From Malaya genurostris (Eukaryota; Arthropoda; Insecta; Diptera; Culicidae), in the NCBI RefSeq assembly GCF_030247185.1, contig NC_080572.1, forward strand, positions 173,172,975 through 173,236,974: DNA of 64,000 nucleotides, in the 5' to 3' direction. The stretch's first letter is position 1, and each line of letters begins with the position of its first letter. A model generated the notes under the pieces. That model was given only the letters and a program-made list of their open reading frames with translations. It was not told the DNA's origin and searched no databases. Made by a program: the position numbers and the translations under genes. Positions 46,055 to 57,242 of this stretch are shown here, piece after piece.

Positions 46055-47288
46055 AAGCTTGCTTCAGATAGAATTGGAACAAAGACAATTGCCTGTATTT
46101 CAGTTATTTATTATTGCATTCAAGATCTTTTTTTATACAAATGTAGCGTTTAAGAAAAAAATACGGATAAAATTATTCGTCACGGTTTCGAAGGAATTCT
46201 CGAATTTTTCCTGTAACACGGCTCATTAGGCGGCGCACACCTTCTTCGTCCATCGTTTTGGCTATCTTATTCCACCAGGTCGTCATCTGATTGATGACTT
46301 TCCCTTTGCCTTGAGTCTCCTCTTCATGATTGCCTAGTATTATGGTGGGTTAATGTTTTTCGGAACAAAATGGACCCCTTTCTCTGCATACCATTCTTGA
46401 ACGACTTTGCTGTAATGACAGCTTGCCAAATCTGGCCAAAATATTACGGGATGACCGTGGGATCGAATGAACGGCAAAATTTGTTTTTGGAGACACTCTT
46501 TCTGGTATAGTAATTTGTAACGAAAACTTTTTTGCCACAGCTGCAAATGCCCTGCCAAATCATAAATTTTCTTGCAAATTTGTCGGCAAAAACAAATTTA
46601 AATTTGGCTGGAACATCCTCTCGAGCCGTTGCCAAGTAAAATTTTTGACCTGAGATTTGCCCGAAGTCAGCCTTGACATAGGTTTCATCGTCCATCAGAA
46701 GACACCAGTCGAACTTGGTCAGCACCTGGTCATATAGTTTCGGAGCACGAATTTTGACCACACTATTCTGTTTTATGGCCCGATTTGGCTGTTTGCTAGC
46801 TCGATACGACTTGATTCTTTCCCGGAGTCGAGTTCTCCTCACGGTACTATGGGCAGCACCGAATTTTCTGGCTGGCCAAATCACGGTCCGACAGATTAGG
46901 ATTCCTCTTAATCATCTTCAAAATCTTACCACGCAGTTTCCGGTCGACAGTTCCACTCCGACGATTGGCTTGAAGCTTCCGAATCGTCGCCAATGTTTCT
47001 TTATACCGTTTGATAACGCGCCATACGGTATTTGTGGGCAATTTCAGCTGTTTAGCTAGTCTAGATGTAGAACACAATGGATTTCCCAAATAACTGTGCA
47101 CAATTTTTACCTTCTTTCGGCTTCCATGTTGATTGTTTACAAAGCACAGTCGATTTGCGGAATGTCAAAAATCATACGCGAAGCTGACAAAATTCCCGAC
47201 ACGTGGGCACCAAGAACTTCCAAATCCGTCCACCAGGAGCGCCACAATATGAGCAAAAGATTGTTCCAATTCTAAATGAAGCAAGCTT
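46055..47288 (-). mobile_element. D37E Tc1/mariner-type transposon (1234 bp)
   Basis: The left end AAGCTTGCTTCAGATAGAAT and the inverted right end (AAGCTTGCTTCATTTAGAAT when reversed) share ~28 bp. TA target duplications lie at 46053-46054 and 47289-47290. It encodes one transposase on the minus strand. Confidence 0.9.
46173..47135 (-). pseudogene. D37E transposase, near full length, catalytic Glu deleted
   Basis: Order on the minus strand: HTH region HSYLGNPLCSTSRLAKQLKL, with NPNLSDRDLA; a frameshift near 46875; RKFGAAHSTVRRTRLRERIK; then CLLMDDETYVKADFGQ with the first Asp; FARKFMIWQGICSCGKK; a second frameshift near 46530; VIFWPDLASCHYSKVV with the second Asp; and FVPKNINPP. The frame then hits TAA-TAC-TAG and resumes in the same frame at AIMKRRLKAKGK. 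About ten codons that should hold the NCP..RPIE block with the catalytic Glu are deleted. The C-terminus ends KIREFLRNRDE. At least two frameshifts and two stops make it inactive. Confidence 0.88.
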
Positions 47289-47389
47289 TATCTACATGAC
47301 AAGGTAGTCCCAGAAATAAGGTACTTTAAGGTACTCGAGCTTACCAATCGTTGCTTAAAGCACTCGCATTTCCTCATCAGCACAACATG

Positions 47390-47450
47390 CGCGGCACTTA
47401 GCGGCAAAGTATATACTGCTAATGCACTGATGAGTCGAAGACGAAACGTA
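47390..47450 (+). ncRNA. Hammerhead ribozyme-like motif (core only supported)
   Basis: CTGATGA (47427-47433), a stem-loop GTC-GAA-GAC (47434-47442), then GAAA and C (47443-47447) match the conserved hammerhead core and its stem II. Upstream, GCACTTAGC (47391-47399) can pair with GCTAATGC (47418-47425) as stem I with one bulged base. I could not find a convincing stem III or a proper NUH cleavage triplet at 47387-47389, so activity is doubtful. A decayed relative lies at 11205-11235. Confidence 0.35.
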
Positions 47451-48073
47451 AAGCCTTCGAATTTCCTAACTTCCGAATACCCATTTTTTGACTTCCGAAT
47501 GCCGACATTTCGCACCTCTTGTGGTCCTCAGGGATGAGAACACTAAAATACAGCCTTGTAGTTAATGAAGAAACATGTGAATTTTTTACACTGTGAAAAC
47601 TGTAAGAGCTTCCTCACCCGAGAAAAAAACCGCTACGCTCTTACTTGACAGACTATATTATAGAACAAAATTACCTCGCGCAATTTGATGTTTCGGTTTG
47701 CGCCTTCCTGTCAAATACATTTTACCCAATTAGCTAAGATATTGTATTACACAATGTACAAAACCCCTGCACCAGAACTAAGAACTTTTAGACGAACGCT
47801 GTCCATTAATAAGACATTGACAGAATGGAGTTTGAAAAAGTGCCACTGAATTAATATCAACGTCAAACAGAAAATAAGGTCACCGTTTTGATGGGAAAAA
47901 CACGATCTCCATTTAACAATTATGAAAAAAATAATTACAGTAAATTGCATATTTGTTCCTGTGTATGATCGTTCCACTGCACTTCGTCTGCAGTTGCTTG
48001 ACAAACGTAGGAAGATATGGTACCCAATTCCTCCCGGAGCAACATTTTTCCACTCGTTCAGCTGCATACCAAC
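47451..48073. other. Spacer, no gene seen
   Basis: No recognised feature, apart from overlap with the long open minus-strand frame that contains the candidate exon at 48074-48187. Confidence 0.35.
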
Positions 48074-48187
48074 CTGAAAGACCAGAATTGTGCCCACATC
48101 CGATGCTATATCGTTGACTTCTCGAACCATGGTCGAACCTTCTGAGCTGACGCACCTCACCACAGATGCTTCTACCGTCGTCTTCCC
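48074..48187 (-). CDS. Candidate internal exon (38 codons), unrecognised
   Basis: On the minus strand the segment is preceded by TTACGATTTCAG (acceptor-like) and followed by GTTGGTATG (donor-like). It is 114 bp long, divisible by three, and open as GKTTVEASVVRCVSSEGSTM and VREVNDIASDVGTILVFQ. It lies in a 197-codon open frame (47747-48340). The polypyrimidine tract is weak, no domain is recognisable and no partner exon was found. I would expect chance to produce some such cases in 64 kb. Confidence 0.18.
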
Positions 48188-51100
48188 CTGAAATCGTAAC
48201 CGCCAGTATCCTATTATATCAAAATTGTAAGAAAACAACTTCACATGATAGTGGCATAAAGGGCGAATAAGGATGGAAACGAGCAGAGTGGTGAAGGGGG
48301 AAGGCCGGTAGAGCAACAACCGGATCTTCGATGTAGCCATATTTTGGTTTCGTAGGATATGTTTGGATATTATTCTGGGAGCTTACGTTCCAGTCGCCAT
48401 TCGGCAACCCAGAAGTCACCAGGGAAACTTAACGTGATACCATCGTCTTTGTTTTCGCTTTGACTTTTGGCTGACGGCAAACTCTGGCTCCTTTCTCTGT
48501 TTCTGTGGTTTGCTTACAATCCCTGCTCACAAATGAGGCTCCTGTGTTCCGACGGGCGTGGAACTACGGTTGGAAGATCGAAGGGCCAGAGGATTGTCAC
48601 TCTATACTTTCTCTAACGACAAACTTGTTATCAGATATTTTTGAACAAAGCTGAAACAAAGCGTTAATGACTTTTCTTTGGCCTGATGTTTCCCAGGAAT
48701 GGGAATCAAGTCTGATGCTTGTGGGTATTACGAGAAAGTGGAAAAGCAGTAAACTTAAGACGACAGTTTCACTCGAAACCATTATTACGCGTCGTCATTA
48801 TAAACGTTCAGTTATTAAGAGAAAGCTAAATGACTTGGTTTGGTTTCTTGTTGCTTCACCCCACCCCCCTTCACCAACCCTTTTATCATCCAGTCGCACA
48901 GCTACACATTATTATCCGCCGGTTGTAAAGTAGCGGATTATTGAATTTTCGGTGGGGCGGAACTTGCGCTCCACTTTCGAATTGAAGAGGAAATTGCGAT
49001 AGGGTTTTTGTTTAACGTTCCTCTCGAGATTCAAGAAGCTACGATTGTTGTTCGTTCGTTCCTTTTCAAATCGATTAATGGACCACGTGTCTCAGTGGCA
49101 CGTGGAAAAATTTGTATAGAATTTCCAGTTACATGACAACACCCGAGAGCACATCTGTGTACCGTTCACACACTTTACTCTTAATTTCCATATTTTCACC
49201 CTCTAAAAAGGGGCTCTGTTGGAGGATTCAACGAGCAAAAACACGCACATTTATTTATGCGTGGGAGAATTACCCTCCTTGGTGGTCCCGGGAATACCCA
49301 TCCAAATCGGAACTGTTTGCGTAATCGCACACCGTGTGGCGATGTTTAGCCCGCTTAGATTTATGCATCTTCTTCTCCAGTGATTCCTCGGCAAGGAGGA
49401 TGGGCCAACGGCGCCGCGGAAACCGAATGGCAGATAAAGGTGCGGCTCCTGGAGTAGTCCCCAACGTGAAACCAGGAGCAACCCGCACCGATATAGGCTT
49501 TCGGCAGTAAGTGTTTGTATTTTGAGAAACAATGTGGCGAATAAATTTATTGTTCATAAATTTGAACCACTTTGCCTTGCTTGAGTTGGTTTAAATGGGT
49601 TCGTTTGCTTTTTTTCCCCCTTTTTGGACTTGAATGTCTACGGAACATGTGTGGCACGGCACGAGCTCAGTTCGGTTTAGCATAGCTCGGTGGGTTCTGC
49701 TTCCAGGCGGAGACGGAAATTTAGACTGACTTTATCGTGTAGAATAAATCAAACGCCTGTCAGCTCGATTTTCGGTAGCACGCGCCCGTTGGGGCAGGAC
49801 TCTATATTGTACTGTGTGTTAGTGTTGTTGATTTTTTTTCATCTGACGATGGCAGTTTCACGTGTGTACTGTATTTCTTCTGGTAGGAGGAAGCTAAATT
49901 CATTTTAATGAAATATGCAATCTTACAAAATCACGTCGTTTGCCGGGCTTTTTCCGACGGTGATTGAAAGTATTGCATCTTTAATTGGATTTCTATACTG
50001 TTCAGTTTACCAAAGGCAATGTTAAGAAGGTTAACAAGAATATTTCAAATTTTGAACAATCAAAATGTTATTGAAATTCAACTGATAGAAGTAAACAAAT
50101 TTGTGTTCATATCCACTTACAATACATTGACGAACGACCGACAATTTGACGCGAAGCTTTTCAATCAACTGACAGCATTTGGAAAATATCATATGTGCAA
50201 CAGATTTTTCTCTGCAGTGTTTTTCTTTCAGATGCGGTGAAGTTATCGATCTGGTCGATCGAAAATTTGCAACCAGCAGCAGCTCCATTTTTTCATTCTC
50301 TTACTTTCCTACTTTTCTTTCTTTCTTTTTTCTTTCTTGGTCTGCCCTCTTCCGGTACAAAACAAACATACAAAAAACCTCAAACAAACCCAACGGAATC
50401 GATAGACATCTTAGTCGCGATCGAGTCAATGTTTTTGGTATTGCCTTCGAAATAAATTTTCCGTACCACAACAGCAACAGCAACAGCAACAACAACAGCA
50501 GCAACAATCGGTCAGCAACTCACCGGTTGGTCGAATGTGTCAAAAAAGAAAAGAACAGTATAACAGCACTTCGGATGGTTTAGGGCTCAGTTAATCGCTA
50601 CCATTAAAACAAAAAAAAAACATTGAAATACAAAACAAAACAATTTAGGACAAAATAATATTTTAAAAAAATACAGTGAAAGCCAGCGGAAACAGTAGAG
50701 CTTTAAAGCAAGTGTGATATCTAGGAAATAGGAATAAGCATTTTAGGGAAAATTTGCCTAGCCAAAATCATATAAAGTTACATGCAAAGAACACAAGGAA
50801 GTTGTTTTGAAAAATATCAGTAACTCAAACTTCAAAAGTTAGTGCGAAGACTCATTTCTGCAGGCGTAGAGAGAAAGTAGTAATAGCCAATTCTGTTTTG
50901 ACGAAACGTAAGCCAATTCATCAAGAACCCTCTTTATATTTACACACAAAGAAGACAAAGTCGTATCGCGCGTAATACGCAGAACAAAAAAGGAAGAAAA
51001 AAAGGAAAATCAAGTGGTTCTAAGGATCTGGCGTTCATCAGCATCGCAAGCGTTGGTTTCAGTAGAGAGACAGCAAAGTTCTTAGAAGTAAGCACAAGAT

Positions 51101-53119
51101 TTTCCACTCCACACCGACAAAAACCGAACGGACCGGGAGGGGAGGTGAGTGTGGTTTCTTCCCATCGCTAGGTCCGGCAAACCGCACAATGTGATACAGA
51201 GCCGCTCAAATTGAAAAGCCATAATTTACGGTCGTAAATTACCAAACCAACTACAGAACCAGGCAGGTTGCGAGGAGTGATTTCTGCACCGCAACCGTTG
51301 CTCGAATCAGTCCCGATCGGGTCTGACCAGGGGTGCTCCCTTTTTCTCCGGCCAGGAAACCGATACTAAACACAATGGGCAAAAATTTTAATATTCATTT
51401 AACGCCACCAAGAATCGTGACTGAAATATATTGTCGAGCGGCTTTTTTCCCAGCTGCTCGTACTTTCCGAGCATTTTGGAACTACTGTATCACATTGCAA
51501 GCTGCTTCCGACCGATTGCTGGAAGAGTTAGGAGGAACCACCCCCTCCCACTTCCTTACCGCTCAGCAAATGTTGTCGTTTTCTTTCATTCATTGTCGTA
51601 ACCTTAAAGTGTCGTGCGTGATTTATATCTTTACCTTAGGGTGTTGTCTGTAATCACTTTGGTAGTTTTTCGTTTGTTACATATTTTGTACTAAGAGTTT
51701 TCTTTTTGTGTTGAATTCGTTTGATACTGAACATGATAGTCGCTTTATTTCAATGGATGTTTGATAAAAACTAATGTTATTTCCTGGCACCGTGAACAAT
51801 CATAATGCAAGTCATTCTTAGAACAATTCTAACCGAAATTTAGTTTCTTTTGTATTTATTGTTCAGTCGAGCAAAAGATTTAATTATTTCACTCAGTTTA
51901 TCGTTTTTCCTTCTTGCAAACTCATCACAGGGTGTCAATTTTCCTACCAAATTCGACCATAATTCGAGAAAAGAACCCTCAAAATTAACCCTTCTCCAAC
52001 GAAACAAAGGACACACCTCTGAACGAGTTTCGAGTCCTAGTTGTTCGTCTCTCTGTGTGCGTGTCTGTGTGACAATATATTATTGTAATTCCAGCTCTCT
52101 TTCCCCACGTTACAAGATCCCCTTAATGTTGTCAGAACCCACTACGTTAAGGAAAACATTTTGCTAATCTGATCAAACTGACATTCCAAGTGTGCCGAAC
52201 AAATGGTTTTAATCTAGGTCATCGGGGTCATTTGAAGCCACTATCATCGATCTCTGTCGTCGCAAGTATCGAAATTTACACAAACACATAATTGATCACT
52301 GATGAGACAGTGACGTGCACCGCCGCCATGACCACTAATCAATCCCCCATACCCATCCCGCGCCCGGTGGGAAGATTAATCGAAAAATGTACCGAGTCCT
52401 GGTCACGCGAGTGCGTGTCGGACAGAAGAGAGGAATTCGAACTTTTATATGCGTCAGTTCGGTGACTAGTCTAATGAATCTACGAAATGTGCCTTATTTG
52501 AATCGATAGTAACAGATGACAGGCGATGGAAATATTTATGCCCGAAATTGCGCTTAAGTAAGACTTCTAGGGATCAGGGAGCTTTCATCACTTTTGATGT
52601 GGTAACATTAATCACATTTATTGATAAATTACCATTTTCTTTTTTAATCTAAAAGGTATCGATGCAGCAAACATATTACTGTTTATCCAGTGTCTATTTG
52701 TTTCGTTTTTTTTTGTCAGATACAACTGATATTAGAACAGTCTAATTCTTGTCCATAGCACGAATCCTGGAAGTATGCAACGATAATATGACGATTAAGT
52801 AACCTTCATCTTTTATATAGACGATAAAACTTCATGAAATAACTCATATCTTGTGTAGGTTCAGGTTGTCATAATTGATTGTTCATTAGATATTCAGATA
52901 TTTTGCTATTCATCATCGCCAATGAAAAACAGATACAAAACATATATAGATGAACGAAGCATACAAAAAACTAAAAATATGCAAGAAATATTACACAGAA
53001 TCATAATTAAAATCTACATTTGTCCCCTCTCCAACGAGCTACTTTTGTATAAAACTGGAGTCAAGAAATATCTAATTGCAAAAATTATTCCGATCATATT
53101 AAAATGAAATCTCGAACTT
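48188..53119. other. Apparently single-copy non-coding DNA
   Basis: No gene or mobile element recognised. The 49.6-51.2 kb part is less AT-rich and holds the CAR repeat, which would fit an untranslated exon or regulatory region, but I see no start codon with a credible ORF. Confidence 0.35.
50468..50510 (+). repeat. Short (CAG/CAA)n tract
   Basis: About twelve CAR codons; one frame gives a run of 12 Gln, another Asn/Ser. The poly-Gln frame ends at a TAA 30-odd codons later and has no upstream Met before a stop, so it is probably not coding as it stands. Confidence 0.85.
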
Positions 53120-53490
53120 TTTTTCGGATACCGCTTATCATATTTATTTCCGACACTTTCTTGCCTAGCCTGAATCCCGAGGCACCTTTCGACTCTTCTT
53201 CAACTTCTGTTTGACAACTGCCCAAAATTTCTCAGTAAGGCCTAATTGAGAGATTGATGACATTCTAGAAGAAATCCACTTCGTTGTCTCGATACCACTC
53301 CAGTAAGAGCTTGCCAAATCAGCCCTTATGTACGGAAAAGTACGTTTTAGCAGGCACTTTAGAAAGCCATAGTCTCGTTTATCTCGAAAACCTTGGTTTT
53401 TGTCCGCAGCTGCCACAATTATGAGCTGTGTTGCGAATTTGTCATAAAACTAGAAAAATAATTTGCTAGGGACATCATCTATATCAGTGG
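53120..53490 (-). pseudogene. D37E transposase C-terminal fragment
   Basis: The minus strand reads DVPSKLFF, stop, FYDKFATQLII, then AAADKNQGFRDKRDYGFLKC. After this come LKRTFPYIRADLASSYWSG, with the second catalytic Asp in DLASSY, and LTEKFWAVVKQKLKKSRKVP, with the Glu block EKFW. The first Asp domain and N-terminus are missing here. The related 5'-end-like piece at 56380-56530 lies beyond the inserted repeat at 53914-55730, so the transposon may have been split by it. Confidence 0.75.
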
Positions 53491-53913
53491 TCAGGAACCC
53501 TGCAGCTCGAAAAGTTAAATAAAAATATATTTTACAGAATATCAATGTTTTAAAGTGCCACTAATACGTTCTTATCGTTTCAAAATTTTAAATTTTTGCA
53601 AACTTAATAAAATTAATAAAATTAGCTTATGAAGTTTTTCCTTACTATAGCCTTACCCACAACAAGCTGCATATGGCTCGCGACCTAGACCAACGATTCT
53701 ATGAAACTTTTGTCAATGAAGCTCGTTGTAAAACTAGCGGGCATATGTGCCCCGTATAGCTATTCACTGACCAAAATCGTTATTGCGGATCAAGCCTCCT
53801 GACGAATCTCTTGGTTGTATCATGATCCAATAGCCATGGATTTACCTCAATCGCTCTCATCCATAACTAATAAAAGCCATTTTCATTTACTCAAAATATA
53901 CGAAAAAACGTGC
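53491..53913. other. Spacer, no gene seen
   Basis: A CAGTGGTCAGGAACCCTGCA / GGCTCGCGACCTAGACCAAC pair faintly recalls hAT-type MITE ends but is too imperfect to call. Confidence 0.3.
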
Positions 53914-55730
53914 TTAATCCACCTAGCAGTGAGATAATACCTTTTTTTTATCAATCCGCATGTATTTTTTGCATGAATATTCTTCGGTGTTTCAGTATAA
54001 TGTCCGTCGTTTTAAGTGACAATTAAAGATTTTAATCACTCATTACTCTGTAATGTCGAAACTGCAAATCGGATCGAATTTGAATCTCAAAGTGTAACAA
54101 TCGATTAAACATTCTATGATATGTCGAAATAATTTCCACTTTAGAGTTTAGGGTGATTTAAGGTACTTCCAGAGCTGGTATTCAGGAATCAGCATAACTC
54201 AAACCGATTCGTATGGCCATATGACGAATAAATTGCAATGTTTTTGAGTCCAACTTTAAAGCTTTTCGGGATTGTCATCTTCTATATCGCCTTGAATTTT
54301 AAAAATTCATCATCCTACAATTCCAAAATCGGAAGTCAGAATTGGATAAAATTAGATTCATTTGAATTTGAACTTTTGTTTCTGAAATTCGATTTGGCTT
54401 TTTTTGAGAAAACGATTGAGCTTTGAGAAACGATTTGATACTGGAACCCGAATTCGAAATTCGGTGTAGCCGAAGTCAGACAAATTCACCTGAGTAGCTG
54501 TATAGTTTACATTTGTTTCAAAATGTTTGAAAATCAGTTTAGACATCTTTGAGAAATCGTAGTTCGAATTAAATCCGAATCGAAAACTCATTACCACTAA
54601 AAATGAAATAAATTTATTTGGTTATCGATCTCTGTATCTCTTGAACCGGAAGTCGAATCTGACTGAAAAACAAGATGTTTTATAGAATCTTAAAAATTTT
54701 CATTTGAATATTAGATCGGTTCGGCCATCTACGAGAAAAATGAGTTACACAGTTTTAATTTCGTTTCACATATCATCCTGTAGTTCCGGAACCAGAGGTC
54801 GGAACCAAACATAATTCAGGAACCTTGTTTGGGAGTATACGATTTTTCTTATGAATCTGAGTTTATAGAAAACGGTTGAGTCATCTCCGTAAAAAATTGA
54901 GTGAAATTATTTGTCACACACGCATTTGCCGATCTCGACGAACTGATTCGAATGGTATATGGCTGTTATGTTCTTCCAGCATTTATTGCTGTAAGTAGTT
55001 TAAATCAATATAATTATGGAATAGCTCTCAACTCGAAAATTCTGCCATCATCTCGTTTACATATGGCATATTCGAACGATTATGTTGCCAAAAACGAACC
55101 GTGCTAAAATTGGTCCGAGGCAAAATATCATGCTGTACACATTCTTTTGGGTGCTCAAAAACAAATGTATGTAACAGTATAAAAAATCGTGTTTTATGTT
55201 GCTCCCAAGCATTTCTTTGCCAGATACTACTCAAAACATTTACTGCTGGAATAGGAGAAAAAGTCGCTTACACAAAAATTTTGCTATCTCCGTTAAAAAT
55301 GGATGGATTTTAACAATCGATGGCTTGTTGGATAGGTATTACCGTGCGGAATCTAAGTCTGAAAATATATTCTGTTTTCAAGGTCAATTGTGACAGATAC
55401 TGTCAAAAAACTGAAAATTTTGACATAAAACTTCGTATAACTCAAAAAGTAAACATCCGATCTCAAAACCATTCAACAGCGTTCAGGGTGACGGGGATAC
55501 CTTTCATTTGAGACTAGTTTGATCAAAATCGGTCCAGTCATCTCTAAGATCTCGACCTCTTAGTTGACAACACACATACAGACACACACATACACACACA
55601 CGGTCATTTGCTCAGTTCGTCGAGCTGAATCGATTGGTATATGACATTCGGCTCTCCGGGCCTCGGAAAATTTTTCTAAAGTTTGAGCGAATTCTATACC
55701 TATTTTTTATATATATAAAAAAGGTAAAAA
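53914..55730 (+). repeat. Long dispersed repeat, copy B (1.82 kb)
   Basis: Same 5' end (TAATCCACCTAGCAGTGAGA), same internal order of blocks and same terminal hairpin plus AAGGTAAAAA tail as copy A at 24422-26264. It has several small indels, including an expanded CA-rich run near 55570-55600. It encodes no recognisable protein. Confidence 0.75.
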
Positions 55731-56379
55731 CGAAAAATAAACGTCACTCTCAGTTCCATTAGCAAGCAAAAAAGCGGAAAAGTAAATTCAAAGTTGTGTT
55801 CATTTTCGGTTTTCAGTGAAAATCGTGTACTGCTCAGTATCGATATGCATTCGAAATTTCATGGATCATTAGTAACAGAAAACATTACACAATGCTTTCA
55901 CCTGTTGATACTTGTTTTACAAACAGGTTCAGAGTGTAGCAGCATTGATTTATCATATTTCAAACACTCTTGGCTATAACAAACTTCACAGATTTCCAAT
56001 ATTTTGAAGAAAGAAAGAGAATTGAAATTCGACTGATTTCACCTACAAAAGATATTTCGGTTTCATCTTGTCGTAGAGAAACGAGGGGTGTTGGCATTGA
56101 TATTCTCTTTTGTTGAAGTGAGAGACAAAAATGCTCTCTCTCTTTGTTTGCTTTGAATGCGATTTTTCACGAATGAGACAGTAAAACAACGAATGTGAGT
56201 CTAATTCATTGAAAAAACGTGTCAATTCTAAGCTCCTCTATCAACAAATGCAGCTTCCGATTCTTAGTTCCACTACGATGCACGATGCGGTTCTACCGAT
56301 CGAAAGTACGCTACGCAAGTAAATGTCGATTCGAGCCGCAGCACATGGTCGATTCAGTCGAATTCAAGAACTTCATGAC
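55731..56379. other. Spacer, no gene seen
   Basis: No recognised feature. Confidence 0.35.
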
Positions 56380-56530
56380 TTTTGAACTTTTTTCAGATTT
56401 TCTACTTCCATCCAGTATAAATTATTTGGAACAACATAAATTGTGACGAAATTTTTAGCGCTGAAAGAGAAAGTGTTTCAAGTAAAATGTACACTGTTCC
56501 AAATATTGAATGAGTCCAGCTTCAATGTAT
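56380..56530 (-). mobile_element. 5'-end fragment of a D37E transposon
   Basis: TTCCATCCAGTATAAATT, TTGGAACAA and GAAATTTTTAGCGCTGAAAG match 35600-35665 inside the other copy. The minus-strand end AAGCTGGACTCATTCAATAT resembles that copy's terminus AAGCTTGAGTCGTTGAATAT. It could be the missing 5' end of the relic at 53120-53490. Confidence 0.45.
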
Positions 56531-57242
56531 AATCAATAAACAGTGTTCCTATTCGGTATTTGATAGTGACTGTGACAGAAACAACTTCGCGTCGATCGTT
56601 ATACAAAACTATTTTTCCGTTGTGCCTAAAATGTTATTCAATTAGAAGTAAATTTGAAAGTCTGCTGCCGTTTAGGTGAATAGAACTCAGCAACACCTAT
56701 TAAGTATTAGGCACTCGATAAACCTCTCACCATACTTTGGATCCTCTCCGTTGATTTTATTCAGTCATTCAAAAATCTCATGTTGAACAATACATATCTA
56801 TATAGTGCATTTGTTACTTACTAATATATAAATAAGTATTTGCTTATAATAATAAATAACAAATGAACCGAAAGCAAAATTCGAACCAAATGTGCAACAT
56901 CACGGTAGAGGTTTAAAGATTTTCAATCTTTAAAAATCTATCAAATTTCCGGAATAAAATATTTTGTGACGTCAGAGGACTTAGCAATGCATAAAATGCC
57001 GAGATCTGATGTTGTCTTGACACATTTTTCTTTTAAACACGTGAAAATAATGTGGGACTTTGGAAATTTTTTGATGCGATAAAAAGTAAATGTTACAGTT
57101 TTTAATAAAATTGTTGAGCAATTTTAAGTTTCTATAAAATTAAAATAATAGATTGGAAAATAACTGGCAAATTAAGCAGTAAAGATGACGCATTGCGAAA
57201 CCAGCGTTTGGCAACAGAAGTGGAAGGTGTATTAAACTGATA
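56531..57242. other. Spacer, no gene seen
   Basis: AT-rich, no recognised feature. Confidence 0.35.

Noticed and set aside
47380..47395. Second hammerhead on the minus strand (CTGATGAGGAAATG)
   Set aside because: CTGATGA is followed directly by GGAAA without a stem II, so the fold is impossible.
49670..49720. Core promoter suggested by TCAGTT initiator-like and GGTTC/AGACG downstream-element-like words
   Set aside because: The spacing does not fit a downstream promoter element and such short words occur by chance.
50450..50590. Poly-glutamine protein
   Set aside because: The Gln frame has no start codon after the upstream stop and closes soon after; the tract is better described as a CAR microsatellite.
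52298..52325. CTGATGAGACAGTGACG as a hammerhead core
   Set aside because: There is no GAAA box after the would-be stem II.
53486..53705. hAT-type MITE suggested by CAGTGGTCAGGAACC and GGCTCGCGACCTAG
   Set aside because: The inverted match is too imperfect and no 8-bp duplication was found.
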